From DATAGF01 sp963834875 (GTDB taxonomy: Bacteria > Actinomycetota > Thermoleophilia > Miltoncostaeales > Miltoncostaeaceae): a stretch of 64,000 nt of DNA. The translations under genes and the position numbers were made by a program. Under the pieces are notes generated by a model. It saw nothing but the letters and a program-made list of their open reading frames with translations, had not been told where the DNA came from and did no database searches. Shown in pieces: positions 26,002 through 35,675 of this stretch. Every line of letters starts with the position of its first letter. Position 1 is the stretch's first letter. Where the stretch lies: contig CAWIDG010000001.1 in assembly GCA_963834875.1 (NCBI GenBank), positions 62,001 through 126,000 on the forward strand, written 5' to 3'.

Positions 26002-27099
26002 ATGGCGGCCACCCTCTCGCGCACCTCCCTGCACGGCCGGCACGCCGCGCTGGGGGCGCGGATGGGGGCCTTCGCCGGCTGGGACATGCCCCTCTACTAC
26101 TCGACGGCCCGCGCCGAGCACCGGGCGGTGCGGGAGCGCTGCGGGGTCTTCGACATCTCGCACATGGGGCAGCTCGAGGTGTCGGGCCCCGGCGCCCGCG
26201 AGGCGCTGGCGCGGGTGCTCACGAACGACATCGACGAGATCGGCCCGGGGCGGGGCCAGTACACGCTGATGTGCCAGGACGACGGCGGCGTCATCGACGA
26301 CCTGATCGTCTACGCCCTGGCCGACCGCTTCCTCATGGTGGTCAACGCGTCGAACGTCGCCGCCTGCCGCGACCGCCTCGCCGACCGCCTGCCCTCCGGG
26401 GTCGCGCTCGCCGACCGCTCGCAGGAGGTGGCCATGCTCGCCCTCCAGGGGCCCGCGTGGCAGGCGGCGCTGAGCCCGCACCTGGCGACCCCGCTCGCGC
26501 TCTCGCTGGACTACTTCGACGTCGGCGAGGACATGGTGGCGGGCGTGCCCTGCCTGATCGCCCGCACCGGCTACACCGGCGAGCCGGGGGTCGAGCTGAT
26601 GTGCCCGTGGGACGGCGCCCCCGCCGTCTGGGACGCGCTCATGTCCGGCGCCGACGCCCCCGAGCCCACCGGGCTGGTGGCGCGGGACACCCTGCGGCTG
26701 GAGATGGGCTACCCGCTCTACGGCCAGGAGCTGTCGACCGACCGCACGCCGATCGAGGCCGGCCTCCGCTGGGCGTGCGACACCGACGGCTGGCGCTTCT
26801 TCGGCGCCGACGCCATGCGGCGCCAGCTCGCCGAGGGGACGGCGGAGCGCCTGGCGATCTTCCGGATGACGGAGCCGGGCATCCCGCGCGCCGGCCACGG
26901 GGTGCTGGTGGACGGCCGCCCCGCCGGCACGGTGACCAGCGGGACGCTGTCGCCGTCGCTGGACACCGGGATCGGGATGGCCTACGTCCCCTCGCCCGTC
27001 GCCGCCCCCGACCACGACATCGTCATCGACGTCCGCGGCAAGCCGAAGGCCGCGCGCACCGCCCGCCGCCCCCTGGTCACGACGTCCCCGAGGGAGTGA
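26002..27099 (+). CDS. gcvT: Glycine cleavage system T protein (aminomethyltransferase)
   Basis: A 365-residue folate enzyme that takes the aminomethyl group from lipoyl-GcvH and makes methylene-tetrahydrofolate and ammonia. It shows TSLHGRHAALGARMGAFAGW, GVFDISHMGQLEVSGPGARE, LTNDIDEIGPGRGQYTLMCQ, GGVIDDLIVYAL, ARTGYTGEPGVELM, ARDTLRLEMGYPLYGQEL and VTSGTLSPSLDTGIGMAYV. It is the first gene of a complete gcv operon. The ATG at 26002 was preferred over the upstream one at 25984 because the -10 box lies between them. Confidence 0.95.
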   Translation: MAATLSRTSLHGRHAALGARMGAFAGWDMPLYYSTARAEHRAVRERCGVFDISHMGQLEVSGPGAREALARVLTNDIDEIGPGRGQYTLMCQDDGGVIDDLIVYALADRFLMVVNASNVAACRDRLADRLPSGVALADRSQEVAMLALQGPAWQAALSPHLATPLALSLDYFDVGEDMVAGVPCLIARTGYTGEPGVELMCPWDGAPAVWDALMSGADAPEPTGLVARDTLRLEMGYPLYGQELSTDRTPIEAGLRWACDTDGWRFFGADAMRRQLAEGTAERLAIFRMTEPGIPRAGHGVLVDGRPAGTVTSGTLSPSLDTGIGMAYVPSPVAAPDHDIVIDVRGKPKAARTARRPLVTTSPRE

Positions 27100-27108
27100 A
27101 GGAGCCCC

Positions 27109-27507
27109 ATGCCCGCCGACGAGTCGTATCCGAACGACGTCCGCTACCACCCGGAGCACGACTGGGTGCGCGCCGAGGGCGAGGAGGCCGTCTTCGGGAT
27201 CACCTGGTACGCGCAGGACGCGCTCGGCGAGGTCGTCTACTACGAGCCCCCCGCCGTCGGCGCGACGGTGTCGAAGGACGCGCCCTACGGCGAGCTCGAG
27301 TCGGTGAAGGCCGTGTCGGACATCTACGCGCCCGCGAGCGGCGAGGTCGTCGCCGTGAACGACGCCGTGCGGGACCGGCCCGAGACCGTGAACGACGACC
27401 CGTACGGCGAGGGCTGGCTGATCCGGGTGCGCCTGTCCGACCCCGGCGAGCTCGACTCCCTCATGGACGAGGCCGCCTACCGCGACTACCTGGCGGGGCT
27501 GGCGTGA
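27109..27507 (+). CDS. gcvH: Glycine cleavage system H protein (lipoyl carrier)
   Basis: A 132-residue carrier whose lipoyl arm shuttles the aminomethyl group between P, T and L proteins. The lipoylation site is the Lys in YGELESVKAVSDIYAPASGE. The lead PNDVRYHPEHDWVRAEGEEA and the block DPYGEGWLIRVRLSDPGELD are typical. It starts nine bases after gcvT with a weak GAG Shine-Dalgarno; its end overlaps gcvPA by GTGA. Confidence 0.95.
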   Translation: MPADESYPNDVRYHPEHDWVRAEGEEAVFGITWYAQDALGEVVYYEPPAVGATVSKDAPYGELESVKAVSDIYAPASGEVVAVNDAVRDRPETVNDDPYGEGWLIRVRLSDPGELDSLMDEAAYRDYLAGLA

Positions 27508-28899
27508 GCGTCTACACCTCCCTCACCGAGGACGACCTGCGGGCGATGCTCGAGGCGATCGGGGTCTCCTCGATCGACGAGCTCTTCGCCGACATCCCCG
27601 AGGGGGTGCGCCTGCGCCGCCCGCTCGACCTGCCCGCCGGGCGGCCTGAGCAGGAGGTGCACGCCCACCTGGCCGCGCTGGCCGCCCGCAACACGTCCGC
27701 GGACGACGAGATCACGTTCCTCGGGGCCGGGATGTACGACCACTACGTGCCCGCCCTGATCGACTCGATCCTGGCGCGCTCGGAGTTCCTGACGCCCTAC
27801 ACGCCCTACCAGCCCGAGATCTCCCAGGGCGGCCTGCAGGTGATGTTCGAGTACCAGACGGCCATCAGCGAGCTCACCGGCCTCCCGGTCTCGAACGCCT
27901 CGCTCTACGAGGGCCCGTCGGCGGTCGGGTCGGCGGCCTACCTGGCGAAGCTCGCCAACGGCCGCGGCGAGGTGGTCGTCTCGCGCGGCGTCCACCCCCA
28001 CAGCCGCGAGACGCTCCGCACCCTGGCGCCGGGCTACGGGCAGCGCGTCGTCGAGGCGCCGCTGCGCGACGGCGCCACGGACCTCGCCGAGCTGCAAGGC
28101 GCTGGCCGGCCCGGACACGGCGGCCGTGGTCCTGCAGCAGCCGAACTTCCTGGGCGCGGTGGAGGACCTCGAGCCGCTGATCGCGGCCGCCCGGGAGGCG
28201 GGCGCGCTCGCCGTGGTGGCCTGCGACCCGCTGCCGCTCGCCCTCCTGCGCACGCCCGGCGAGCTGGGCGCCGACGTCGCGGTGGGCGAGGGCCAGTCCC
28301 TTGGCAACCGCCTCGACTACGGCGGGCCGTCGTTCGGCTTCCTCGCCGCCCGCGAGGAGCACATCCGGCGCATGCCCGGGCGCATCGCGGGCGAGACCCG
28401 CGACGCCGACGGGCGCCGCGGCTTCGTGCTGACCCTCCAGACCCGCGAGCAGCACATCCGGCGCGAGAAGGCCACCCACAACATCTGCACGGCGCAGGTG
28501 CTGAACGCCCTGGCAGGGGTGATCCACCTCTCGTGGCTGGGCAAGCGCGGCGCCGTGGAGCTCGCGGAGCTGATGCTGCGGCGCGCCGACTACGCCAGGC
28601 GGACGCTCGCGGAGCTCCCCGGCGTCCGCGCGCTGCACGAGCAGCCGGTGGCCCGCGAGTTCGCCGTCGCGCTGGAGGCGCCGGTCGAGGAGGTGATCGA
28701 GCGCTGCGCGGCCGAGGGGGTCAACCCGGGCCTGGCGCTGGGGCGCCACTACCCGGAGCACCCCGACGGGCTGCTCGTGGCGATCACCGAGCGGCGCAGC
28801 CGCGCCGACATCGACCGCCTGGCCGACGTCCTGGGGCGCGCCGTGGCCGCCGGTCGCCCGGCCCCGGCCGCCCGGCTCGAGACCGGGGCGGTCGCGTGA
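27504..28899 (+). CDS. gcvPA: Glycine dehydrogenase subunit 1, GcvPA (frame broken at about 28097)
   Basis: The N-terminal half of the split glycine decarboxylase (P protein). The first frame gives YTSLTEDDLRAMLEAIGVSS, FLGAGMYDHYVPALIDSILA, TPYTPYQPEISQGGLQVMFE and SLYEGPSAVGSAAYLAK. The second frame resumes at AAVVLQQPNFLGAVEDLEPL, VAVGEGQSLGNRLDYGGPSF and REQHIRREKATHNICTAQVL. The shift sits near 28095-28100, where coding would otherwise be continuous, so I treat it as an indel in the data. GTG start in the gcvH stop; the end overlaps gcvPB. Confidence 0.9.
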
Positions 28900-30425
28900 G
28901 CGCCGCCGTGCAGACCCCCCAGCAGCGCGAGCCGGTGACGACGATCTACGAGCGCTCGCGCCCCGGGCGGCGCGCCTTCGTCGCGCCCGGCCTCGACGTC
29001 CCCGAGCGCCCGCTCGACGAGCTGCTGCCGCCGCGGTTGCGGCGGGCGTCCCCGCCCGAGCTCCCGGAGGTCTCCGAGCCGGAGATCGTGCGCCACTACA
29101 ACCGCCTGAGCAAGCGCAACTTCGACCTCGACACCGGCTTCTACCCGCTGGGCTCCTGCACGATGAAGCACAACCCCAAGCTGCACGAGCGGGTCGCCGC
29201 CCTGCCGGGGCACTCGCGCCTGCACCCGTTCCAGTCGCCGCGCCGCGCGCAGGGGGCGCTCGAGCTGATGTGGAACCTGGAGCGCGCGCTGGCGGAGGTC
29301 TCCGGCCTGCCGCACGTGTCCCTGCAGCCCAGCGCCGGCTCGCACGGCGAGCTCGCCGGGGTGCTGCTGAGCCGCGCCTACCACGCGGACCGGGGCGACG
29401 AGCGCACCCTCGTGCTGACCCCCGACACGGCCCACGGCACCAACCCGGCCACGGTCACCATGGCCGGCTACGAGGTCGTGAAGGTCGGCACCTCGCCCGA
29501 CGGGGGGATCGACCTCGAGGACCTGCGGCGGGTCGCCGACGACCGCGTCGCCTGCCTGATGCTCACCAACCCCAACACGCTCGGCATCTTCGATCCGAAC
29601 ATCGAGGAGATCGCCCGCATCGTCCACGACGCCGGCGCGACGCTCTACTACGACGGCGCGAACCTGAACGCGGTCATGGGCATCAGCCGCCCCGGCGACA
29701 TGGGCTTCGACATCGTGCACTTCAACCTGCACAAGTCGTTCACCCAGCCGCACGGCGGCGGGGGGCCCGGCGCCGGGCCGATCGCGGTCTCCGACCGCAT
29801 CGAGCCGTACCTGATGGTGCCCCGGATCGTGCGGGCCGAGGGCGGCGACGGCGACGGGCCGGCCTTCGACCTCGACGAGGACCGGCCCAAGTCGATCGGG
29901 CGCCTGCGCGGGTTCCAGGGGAACTACGGCGTCTTCGTCCGCTCCTACGCGTACATCTGCTCGCTCGGCGCCGAGGGGCTGCGCGAGGCGTCCGAGATCG
30001 CCGTGCTCAACGCGAACTACCTGCTCGCCCTCCTGCAGCGCCCGGGCGTCGGCGAGCACCTGCCGCTGGCGTTCGGCGAGCGCTGCATGCACGAGTTCGT
30101 GCTCACCGGCGCGCCCATGAAGCGGGACCTCGGCATCCGCACGAATGACCTCGCCAAGCGCCTGCTCGACTTCGGCTACCACCCGCCGACGGTCTACTTC
30201 CCGCTGCTGGTGGAGGAGGCGCTCCTGGTCGAGCCCACCGAGACCGAGACCCGCGAGACGCTGGAGGCGTTCGCCGACGTCGTGGCCGAGATCCTGCGGG
30301 AGGCGGCCGACGACCCCGAGATCGCCCGGCAGGCGCCCTACTCCACGCCGGTGCGGCGCCTCGACGAGGCCGCCGCCGCCCGCAGCCCGGTCGTCCGCCA
30401 GCCCCCCGCCGCCGCGCCCGGGTAG
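28896..30425 (+). CDS. gcvPB: Glycine dehydrogenase subunit 2, GcvPB
   Basis: A 509-residue C-terminal half of the P protein, holding the pyridoxal phosphate. It shows LGSCTMKHNPKLHERVAALP, HPFQSPRRAQGALELMWNLE, LTPDTAHGTNPATVTMAGYE, LTNPNTLGIFDPNIEEIARI, and the PLP lysine in FDIVHFNLHKSFTQPHGGGG. With GcvPA it decarboxylates glycine and loads the rest on GcvH. GTG start in the gcvPA stop; lpd follows two bases after its own stop. Confidence 0.95.
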   Translation: MSAAVQTPQQREPVTTIYERSRPGRRAFVAPGLDVPERPLDELLPPRLRRASPPELPEVSEPEIVRHYNRLSKRNFDLDTGFYPLGSCTMKHNPKLHERVAALPGHSRLHPFQSPRRAQGALELMWNLERALAEVSGLPHVSLQPSAGSHGELAGVLLSRAYHADRGDERTLVLTPDTAHGTNPATVTMAGYEVVKVGTSPDGGIDLEDLRRVADDRVACLMLTNPNTLGIFDPNIEEIARIVHDAGATLYYDGANLNAVMGISRPGDMGFDIVHFNLHKSFTQPHGGGGPGAGPIAVSDRIEPYLMVPRIVRAEGGDGDGPAFDLDEDRPKSIGRLRGFQGNYGVFVRSYAYICSLGAEGLREASEIAVLNANYLLALLQRPGVGEHLPLAFGERCMHEFVLTGAPMKRDLGIRTNDLAKRLLDFGYHPPTVYFPLLVEEALLVEPTETETRETLEAFADVVAEILREAADDPEIARQAPYSTPVRRLDEAAAARSPVVRQPPAAAPG

Positions 30426-30427
30426 GC

Positions 30428-31810
30428 GTGCCGGACGCCCGCGTCCTGGTGCTCGGCGGCGGGCCGGCGGGCGACGTCGCGGCCCTGAGGGCGGCGCAGC
30501 TCGGCGCGAGCGTGATCCTGGTCGAGCGCGACCTGCTGGGCGGCACCTGCGTCAACCGCGGCTGCATCCCGACGAAGGCGCTGCTCGCCTCGTCGGAGCT
30601 CGTGTCCCGGCTGCGCGAGGCCGCCGACTGGGGCATCGCGCTCGGCGAGGTCGGGGTCGACTGGCCCGCGATGCGCGACCGGGCCATGGGCATCGCGGCC
30701 AAGATGCGCGGCGGCGTGGAGCAGGCCTGTCAGCGCCGGGGCGTGACCGTGGTCCACGGCGACGGCTGGCTCGCGGCCCCGGACCGGGTGTGCGTCGAGA
30801 CCGCCGACGGGCCGCAGGAGCTCTCGGCGCCGACGGTCGTCATCGCGACGGGATCGGAGCCTGCGCGGCTGCCGGGCATCGACCCCGACGAGCCCGCGGT
30901 CCTCACCTCCACCACCGCCCTGGAGATGGACGAGCTGCCCGAGAGCATGCTGATCGTGGGCGGCGGCATCATCGGGTGCGAGTTCGCCTCCATGATGGCG
31001 CCCCTCGGCTGCCGGGTGACGCTGGTGGAGGCGCTGCCGGCGATCCTGAGCGGCGAGGAGCGCCGCGTGAGCCAGACGATGACCCAGGCCCTGCGGCGCC
31101 AGGGCGTCGAGGTCCTCGCCGACACGACCGTGGCCGAGGTGCTCGAGTACCGCCCCGACGGCGTGGTGGCGCGGCTGTCGGACGGCTCCGAGCGCGCGGC
31201 GGCCCGCGTGCTCGTCGCGGTGGGGCGGGCGCCGAACACGGCCGACGTCGGGCTGGAGGAGCTCGGCATCCGCACCGAGCGCGGCCTCATCGCGGTCGAC
31301 GACCACCTGCGCACCGGGGTGGGCGACGTCTTCGCCGTCGGCGACGCCATCCCGGGCCCCCAGCTCGCCCACCTCGGCCAGGCCGAGGGCGCGAACGCCG
31401 TCGAGACGGCCCTCGACGGGCCCCGCGTGCTCGACCGCTCCCTGGTGCCGAGCTGCGTCTACACGCTGCCCGAGATCGCGCGCGTCGGCATGACGGAGGA
31501 GGGGGCGCGCGAGGCCGGCCTGGACGTGACCGTCGGCACCGGGCGGCTCGGCGCCAACGGCAAGGCGCTCGCCATGGGCGAGACGCTCGGGTTCTGCCGC
31601 CTGGTGGTCGACCGCGCCTCGGACCGCCTCGTCGGCGCGACGATCATGGGGCCGCACGCCACCGACCTCATCCACGAGCTCGGATTGGCGCTTTTGTACG
31701 GTATCTCCGCCCGCGAGGTCGGGCTGATGATCCACGCCCACCCGACGGTCGCTGAGGCGGTGATGGACGCGGCGCACGAGGTCCACGACGTGGGGCTGTA
31801 CGCGGGATGA
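30428..31810 (+). CDS. lpdA: Dihydrolipoyl dehydrogenase (L protein/E3)
   Basis: A 460-residue flavoprotein that reoxidises dihydrolipoyl-GcvH with NAD+. The FAD site is VLVLGGGPAGDVAALRAAQL, the redox disulfide GGTCVNRGCIPTKALL, the NAD site MLIVGGGIIGCEFASMMAPL, and the second FAD block GVGDVFAVGDAIPGPQLAHL. The C-terminal His-Glu pair lies in IHAHPTVAEAVMDAAHE. Being the last gene of the gcv run it probably serves this complex, though it could also serve 2-oxoacid dehydrogenases. The end overlaps the next start by ATGA. Confidence 0.93.
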   Translation: MPDARVLVLGGGPAGDVAALRAAQLGASVILVERDLLGGTCVNRGCIPTKALLASSELVSRLREAADWGIALGEVGVDWPAMRDRAMGIAAKMRGGVEQACQRRGVTVVHGDGWLAAPDRVCVETADGPQELSAPTVVIATGSEPARLPGIDPDEPAVLTSTTALEMDELPESMLIVGGGIIGCEFASMMAPLGCRVTLVEALPAILSGEERRVSQTMTQALRRQGVEVLADTTVAEVLEYRPDGVVARLSDGSERAAARVLVAVGRAPNTADVGLEELGIRTERGLIAVDDHLRTGVGDVFAVGDAIPGPQLAHLGQAEGANAVETALDGPRVLDRSLVPSCVYTLPEIARVGMTEEGAREAGLDVTVGTGRLGANGKALAMGETLGFCRLVVDRASDRLVGATIMGPHATDLIHELGLALLYGISAREVGLMIHAHPTVAEAVMDAAHEVHDVGLYAG

Positions 31811-33519
31811 GGTTGGGGGCCGCCACCGTCGCGACGGCGGCGCTGGGCATCGCCCTGGGCGCGGCCTCGGGCGCCGCGGGCGCGCCGTCGGTGCTCGCGA
31901 AGCTCCCGGCCGGCGCCGACGCGCGCGACGTCGCCCGCGACGCGGGGGTGACGCTGGCGCGGTCGTTCCCCCGGATCGGCTGGGCCGAGTTCGAGGTGCC
32001 CCCGGGCGACGCGGCCGATGCGAGGGGGCGGCTGCTCGACGATCCCCGCGTCTTCCGGCTCGACTACCAGCGCCGCGGGGAGTCCCTCGAGACGGAGGTC
32101 GTCCCCGCCGACCCCTACACCACGCGACCCCCGGTGTTCAGCGTCGGCGGGCTCAGGACGGACTACCACTGGCAGCAGGCCCGGTTCTTCGAGGCGTGGG
32201 ACCTCGGCCGCGCGAGCGCCCGCACCCGCGTCGCCGTGATCGACAGCGAGATCGACACCGCCCACCCCGACATCGCCCCGAAGGTCGCGGCGGCGTACAA
32301 CGCCGAGCGCCAGCACCCGGCCACCTACCGGACCCCCGACGTGCGCGCGTCCGACGCCCAGATCGCCGGGGCGGGCGTCTTCGGGGACAACGACCTGCAC
32401 GGCTCGCACGTCGCCGGGCTGGCGGCCGCGGCGACCGACAACGGCGTCGGGGTGTCGGGCGCGGGCTTCGCCGCGGCGATGATGCCCGTGAAGGTCACGC
32501 TCACGGTCCCCGCGGGCCCCTCCGGGGACGCGACGTTCGTCGGCAACGCGGTCGAGGGCATCGTCTGGGCGGCCGACAGCGGCGCCGAGGTGCTCAACAT
32601 GTCGTTCGGCACCCCGACGTACCACCAGGCGCTGGCCGACGCCGTCGCCTACGCGGCCGGCCGGGACGTCCTGCTCGTGGCGGCCGCCGGCAACACGCAG
32701 GACGACCCGACGGAGACCGGGGCCGCGCTGTACCCGGCGGCGCTCCCGGGCGTGCTCGCGGTCGGGGCGACCGGCCCGGGCGGCGCGATCGCCCCCTACT
32801 CCACGAACGGGGCCTACGTGGACGTCGCGGCGCCGGGGTCCCGGATCCTGTCGACGTGGGACACGAGGGCCCCCGGGGTCCTCATCGACGGCCAGCCCGC
32901 TCCTGGCTACCAGTTGCTGAGCGGCACCTCGATGGCGGCGCCGATCGTGGCGGGGCTCGGCGCGCTGGTGCGCGACCTGCGCCCCAGCCTCACCGCCGCC
33001 CAGGCGGGGGCGGTCATCACCGCGACCGCCGCCGACCGCGGCGCGCCCGGGCGCGACCCGGCCTACGGCGCCGGGGTCATCGACGCCGAGGCCGCGCTGC
33101 GGGCCGCGGCGATCGCCGTCTCGGTCCCGCCGGATCCCGCCGCCCCGGCGGCCGCCCCGGGGCAGGGCTCCTCGGCGCTGCGGGCGGCCCTGCGCATCCG
33201 CTACCGGTGCACGGTCGGCGGGCGGACGGTGCCGATCGCGCCGGCGCGGCGGCTCGCCGTCGCGCGCGGCGCCCGTCTGGTCTGCCGGGGCCGCACGACC
33301 CCGGCGCTGGGGCGGGTGGGCCTCCAGGTGCAGCGCCTGCTGAAGGGGAGGTGGACCAGGATCGGGTCGTTCCCCACGAAGGCCGACGGGCGCTTCGGCT
33401 TCGTCGTGCGGTTGACGAGCGCGGGGCCCTGGGCCGTGCGGGCGCGCCTGCCGCGCACGGCGACCCACGCCGCCGCGGCCGGCGCCGCCGCGAGGGTCGC
33501 CGTGGCCCCCCGGGGCTGA
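31807..33519 (+). CDS. Secreted S8 family serine protease (subtilase)
   Basis: A 570-residue subtilase with a cleavable signal peptide (LGAATVATAALGIALGAASG). A short propeptide-like part reaches about residue 100. The catalytic triad is Asp in RVAVIDSEIDTAHPDI, His in NDLHGSHVAGLAAA and Ser in LSGTSMAAPIVAGLGALVRD; the oxyanion Asn is in VAAAGNTQDDP. The Asp and His motifs (DSEID, HGSHVAG) deviate mildly from the usual DTGVD and HGTHVAG. A C-terminal beta-rich domain (RCTVGGRTVPIAPARRLAVA) follows a Pro/Ala linker. The ATG overlaps the lpd stop. Confidence 0.88.
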   Translation: MRLGAATVATAALGIALGAASGAAGAPSVLAKLPAGADARDVARDAGVTLARSFPRIGWAEFEVPPGDAADARGRLLDDPRVFRLDYQRRGESLETEVVPADPYTTRPPVFSVGGLRTDYHWQQARFFEAWDLGRASARTRVAVIDSEIDTAHPDIAPKVAAAYNAERQHPATYRTPDVRASDAQIAGAGVFGDNDLHGSHVAGLAAAATDNGVGVSGAGFAAAMMPVKVTLTVPAGPSGDATFVGNAVEGIVWAADSGAEVLNMSFGTPTYHQALADAVAYAAGRDVLLVAAAGNTQDDPTETGAALYPAALPGVLAVGATGPGGAIAPYSTNGAYVDVAAPGSRILSTWDTRAPGVLIDGQPAPGYQLLSGTSMAAPIVAGLGALVRDLRPSLTAAQAGAVITATAADRGAPGRDPAYGAGVIDAEAALRAAAIAVSVPPDPAAPAAAPGQGSSALRAALRIRYRCTVGGRTVPIAPARRLAVARGARLVCRGRTTPALGRVGLQVQRLLKGRWTRIGSFPTKADGRFGFVVRLTSAGPWAVRARLPRTATHAAAAGAAARVAVAPRG

Positions 33520-33523
33520 GACC

Positions 33524-34418
33524 GTGATCGAGGGCTTCCGGGAGGGCGCGGAGGACGTCGGCGAGGCGACGATCGCCTACGAGGCCGCGGGGAGCGGCCC
33601 GCCTCTGCTGCTCCTGCACGGGTACCCCCAGACCCGGACCTGCTGGCACCGCGTGGCCCCCGCGCTGGCGGAGCGCTTCTCGGTCGTCGCGGCCGACCTG
33701 CGCGGCTACGGCGACAGCTCGACCCCGCCGGACGGGGAGGGCCACGAGGCCTACTCCAAGCGGGCGATGGCGCGCGACATGGTGCGCCTGATGGAGCGCC
33801 TCGGCCACGAGCGGTTCGCCGTGGCGGGGCACGACCGCGGCGGCCGCGTGGCGCACCGGATGGTGCGCGACCACCCCGAGCGCGTCGCGCGGGCGGCGCT
33901 GCTCGACATCGTCCCGACCGCGACCCTCTTCGCGACGGTCGACCAGGCCGTCGCGACCTCCTACTACCACTGGTTCTTCCTGATCCAGCCGGACGGGCTG
34001 CCCGAGACGATGATCGGGCACGACCCCGAGTGGTTCCTGCGCGAGACCGTGCGCCGCTGGTCGGGGACGGCCACGCCGGTGGACGAGACGGCCATCCGCG
34101 AGTACGTGCGCTGGTTCTCGCGGCCCGAGGCGATCCACGCCACCTGCGAGGACTACCGCGCCGGCGCGTCGATCGACCTCGAGCACGACGCCGAGGACGC
34201 GGGCCGGCGGGTGTCGTGCCCGCTGCTCGCGCTCTGGGGAGAGGAGGGGCGGATGGGCCGCATCTACGACGTGCTGGCGACCTGGCGGGCCGTCGCCGAC
34301 GACGTGCGCGGGCGGGCGATGCCCGGCGGCCACTTCGTCCCCGAGGAGGCGCCGGCGGAGACCGTCGCCGAGCTGACGGCGTTCTTCGGGGAGGGGGGAG
34401 GGCCGCCGGTCGGGCTGA
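33524..34418 (+). CDS. Fluoroacetate/haloacetate dehalogenase-like alpha/beta hydrolase
   Basis: An alpha/beta hydrolase of about 295 residues. It shows LLLLHGYPQTRTCWHRVAPA, the nucleophile Asp in VAGHDRGGRVAHRMVRDHPE, the halide-binding pocket pattern SYYHWFFLIQP, ATCEDYRAGASIDLEHDAED, LLALWGEEGRMGR and catalytic His in PGGHFVPEEAP. This layout matches fluoroacetate dehalogenases, which cleave the C-F bond of haloacetates; the natural substrate may differ. The listed frame stays open to 35218 through the antisense of dinB, so I assume an indel in the G run near 34395 and end it at the TGA within the terminator hairpin. Confidence 0.8.
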
Positions 34419-34436
34419 CCGGTCCGGCGCGGTCAG
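34415..34436. terminator. Bidirectional hairpin between convergent genes
   Basis: CTGACCG (34415-34421) and CGGTCAG (34430-34436) form a 7-bp stem with an 8-base loop between the hydrolase and dinB, which converge here. The hairpin contains the TGA of dinB and the proposed TGA of the hydrolase. No T-run is present, as is common in high-GC genomes. Confidence 0.45.
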
Positions 34437-35624
34437 TCGGGCGGCAGCCACGGCGCCAGGCCGCGATCCTCCCCGCTCAACGACGCCCGCGTCACCGACG
34501 CCGTCCCGAAGCGGTCGCGGACGCGGTCGAGCGCCGCGTCGAGGGCGTCCTCGCGGTCGTCCCCGAGGGGCAGGACGAGCTGCACCGGGCCGCCCTCGCC
34601 GAGGTTGGAGACCGCCACGCCGAGGAGGGTGAGCCCGCGGCGGTCGATGGCGGGGCGGGCCTCTGCCAGCAGCCCGCGCGCGACCTCGAGGACCGCGCGG
34701 GTCGCCGCGGTCGCGTCCGGCAGCGTCCGCGAGCGCGTGGCCCGGGAGTAGTCGCCGAAGCGGAGCCGGAGGACCACCGTGCGGCCGGCGCGCCCGGACC
34801 TGCGCATCCGCCGGGTCACGCGGTTGACGAGCGCGAGGAGGGTGCGGTCGACCGCCTCGGGCGGCCGGGAGGAGTAGTCGAGGGCGCACTGGGACCCCAC
34901 CGAGCCGCGCCGGCGGCCGGCCCGCACCGGGCCGGGGGTCGCGGTTGTGGGCGAGGGCGTGGAGGTGCCGTCCGGCGGCCGGGCCGAGCATCGCGGCGAG
35001 GGCCTCCTCCGCGAGGCGGGCCACGTGCCCCACGGTGGCGATCCCCCGCGCGCGCAGCCTGGCGGCCGTCGCCGGCCCCACGCCCCAGAGCGCCTCCACC
35101 GGCAGCGGCTCGAGGAACGCGCGCTCGCCGCCCGCGGGGACCACCAGCAGGCCGTCCGGCTTGGCGACCGCGCTGGCCACCTTCGCCAGGAACTTCGTGG
35201 TGGCCACCCCGACCGTGATCGGCAGGCCGACCCGCTCGCGCACCTCGCGGCGCAGCGCGACGGCGATCTCCTCGGGCGTCCCCTGGATGCGCTCGAGCCC
35301 GCGGGCGTCGAGGAACGCCTCGTCGATCGACAGCCCCTCCACCAGCGGCGAGGTCCGCTCGAAGACGCCGAAGACGGCCCGGCTCGCCTCGACGTAGGCG
35401 CTCCAGCGCGGCGGCACGACGACGGCATCGGGGCAGAGCCGCCGCGCGCGGCGGCCCCCCATCGCCGAGCGCACGCCGCACGCCCGCGCCTCGTAGCTGG
35501 CCGCGAGCACCACGCCGCCCCCGACGATGACGGGGCGGCCGCGGAGGCGGGGATCGTCCCGCTGCTCGACCGACGCGTAGAAGGCGTCCAGGTCGGCGTG
35601 CAGGATCGTGGCCCCCGTGGACAC
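34433..35624 (-). CDS. dinB: DNA polymerase IV (DinB, Y family), frame broken at about 34930
   Basis: A translesion polymerase of about 396 residues. The palm motifs are ILHADLDAFYASVEQRDDP and VEGLSIDEAFLDARGLERIQ, with VGVATTKFLAKVASAVAKPD, the HhH region ALWGVGPATAARLRARGIAT and, after the shift, the little finger (SSRPPEAVDRTLLALVNRVT, VVLRLRFGDYSRATRSRTLP). There is no beta-clamp motif I can be sure of. I chose GTG 35624 as start because a LexA box lies directly against it; GTG 35630 would place the start inside the box. Confidence 0.88.
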
Positions 35625-35637
35625 GAACACATGTTCG
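35624..35637 (-). promoter_or_regulatory. LexA (SOS) box at the dinB start
   Basis: CGAACACATGTTCG is a perfect 14-base palindrome of the CGAAC-N4-GTTCG type used by actinobacterial and Gram-positive LexA. It abuts the dinB GTG, where a bound repressor would block initiation. dinB is a classic SOS gene, which supports the call. Confidence 0.8.
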
Positions 35638-35675
35638 CCGCTCGCGGCGCGCCGGGCAAGCCGCAGGCGGGGGCG

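Noticed and set aside
26271..30425. A 1384-codon plus-strand open frame spanning gcvT to gcvPB
   Set aside because: It is an alternative frame under gcvT and gcvH that becomes the true frame only for parts of gcvPA and for gcvPB. GC-rich codon bias keeps off-frames open.
33524..35218. Hydrolase extended to 564 residues through the antisense of dinB
   Set aside because: The alpha/beta hydrolase domain is complete by about residue 295, and the rest is low-complexity antisense of dinB. A stop in another frame lies exactly in the terminator hairpin.
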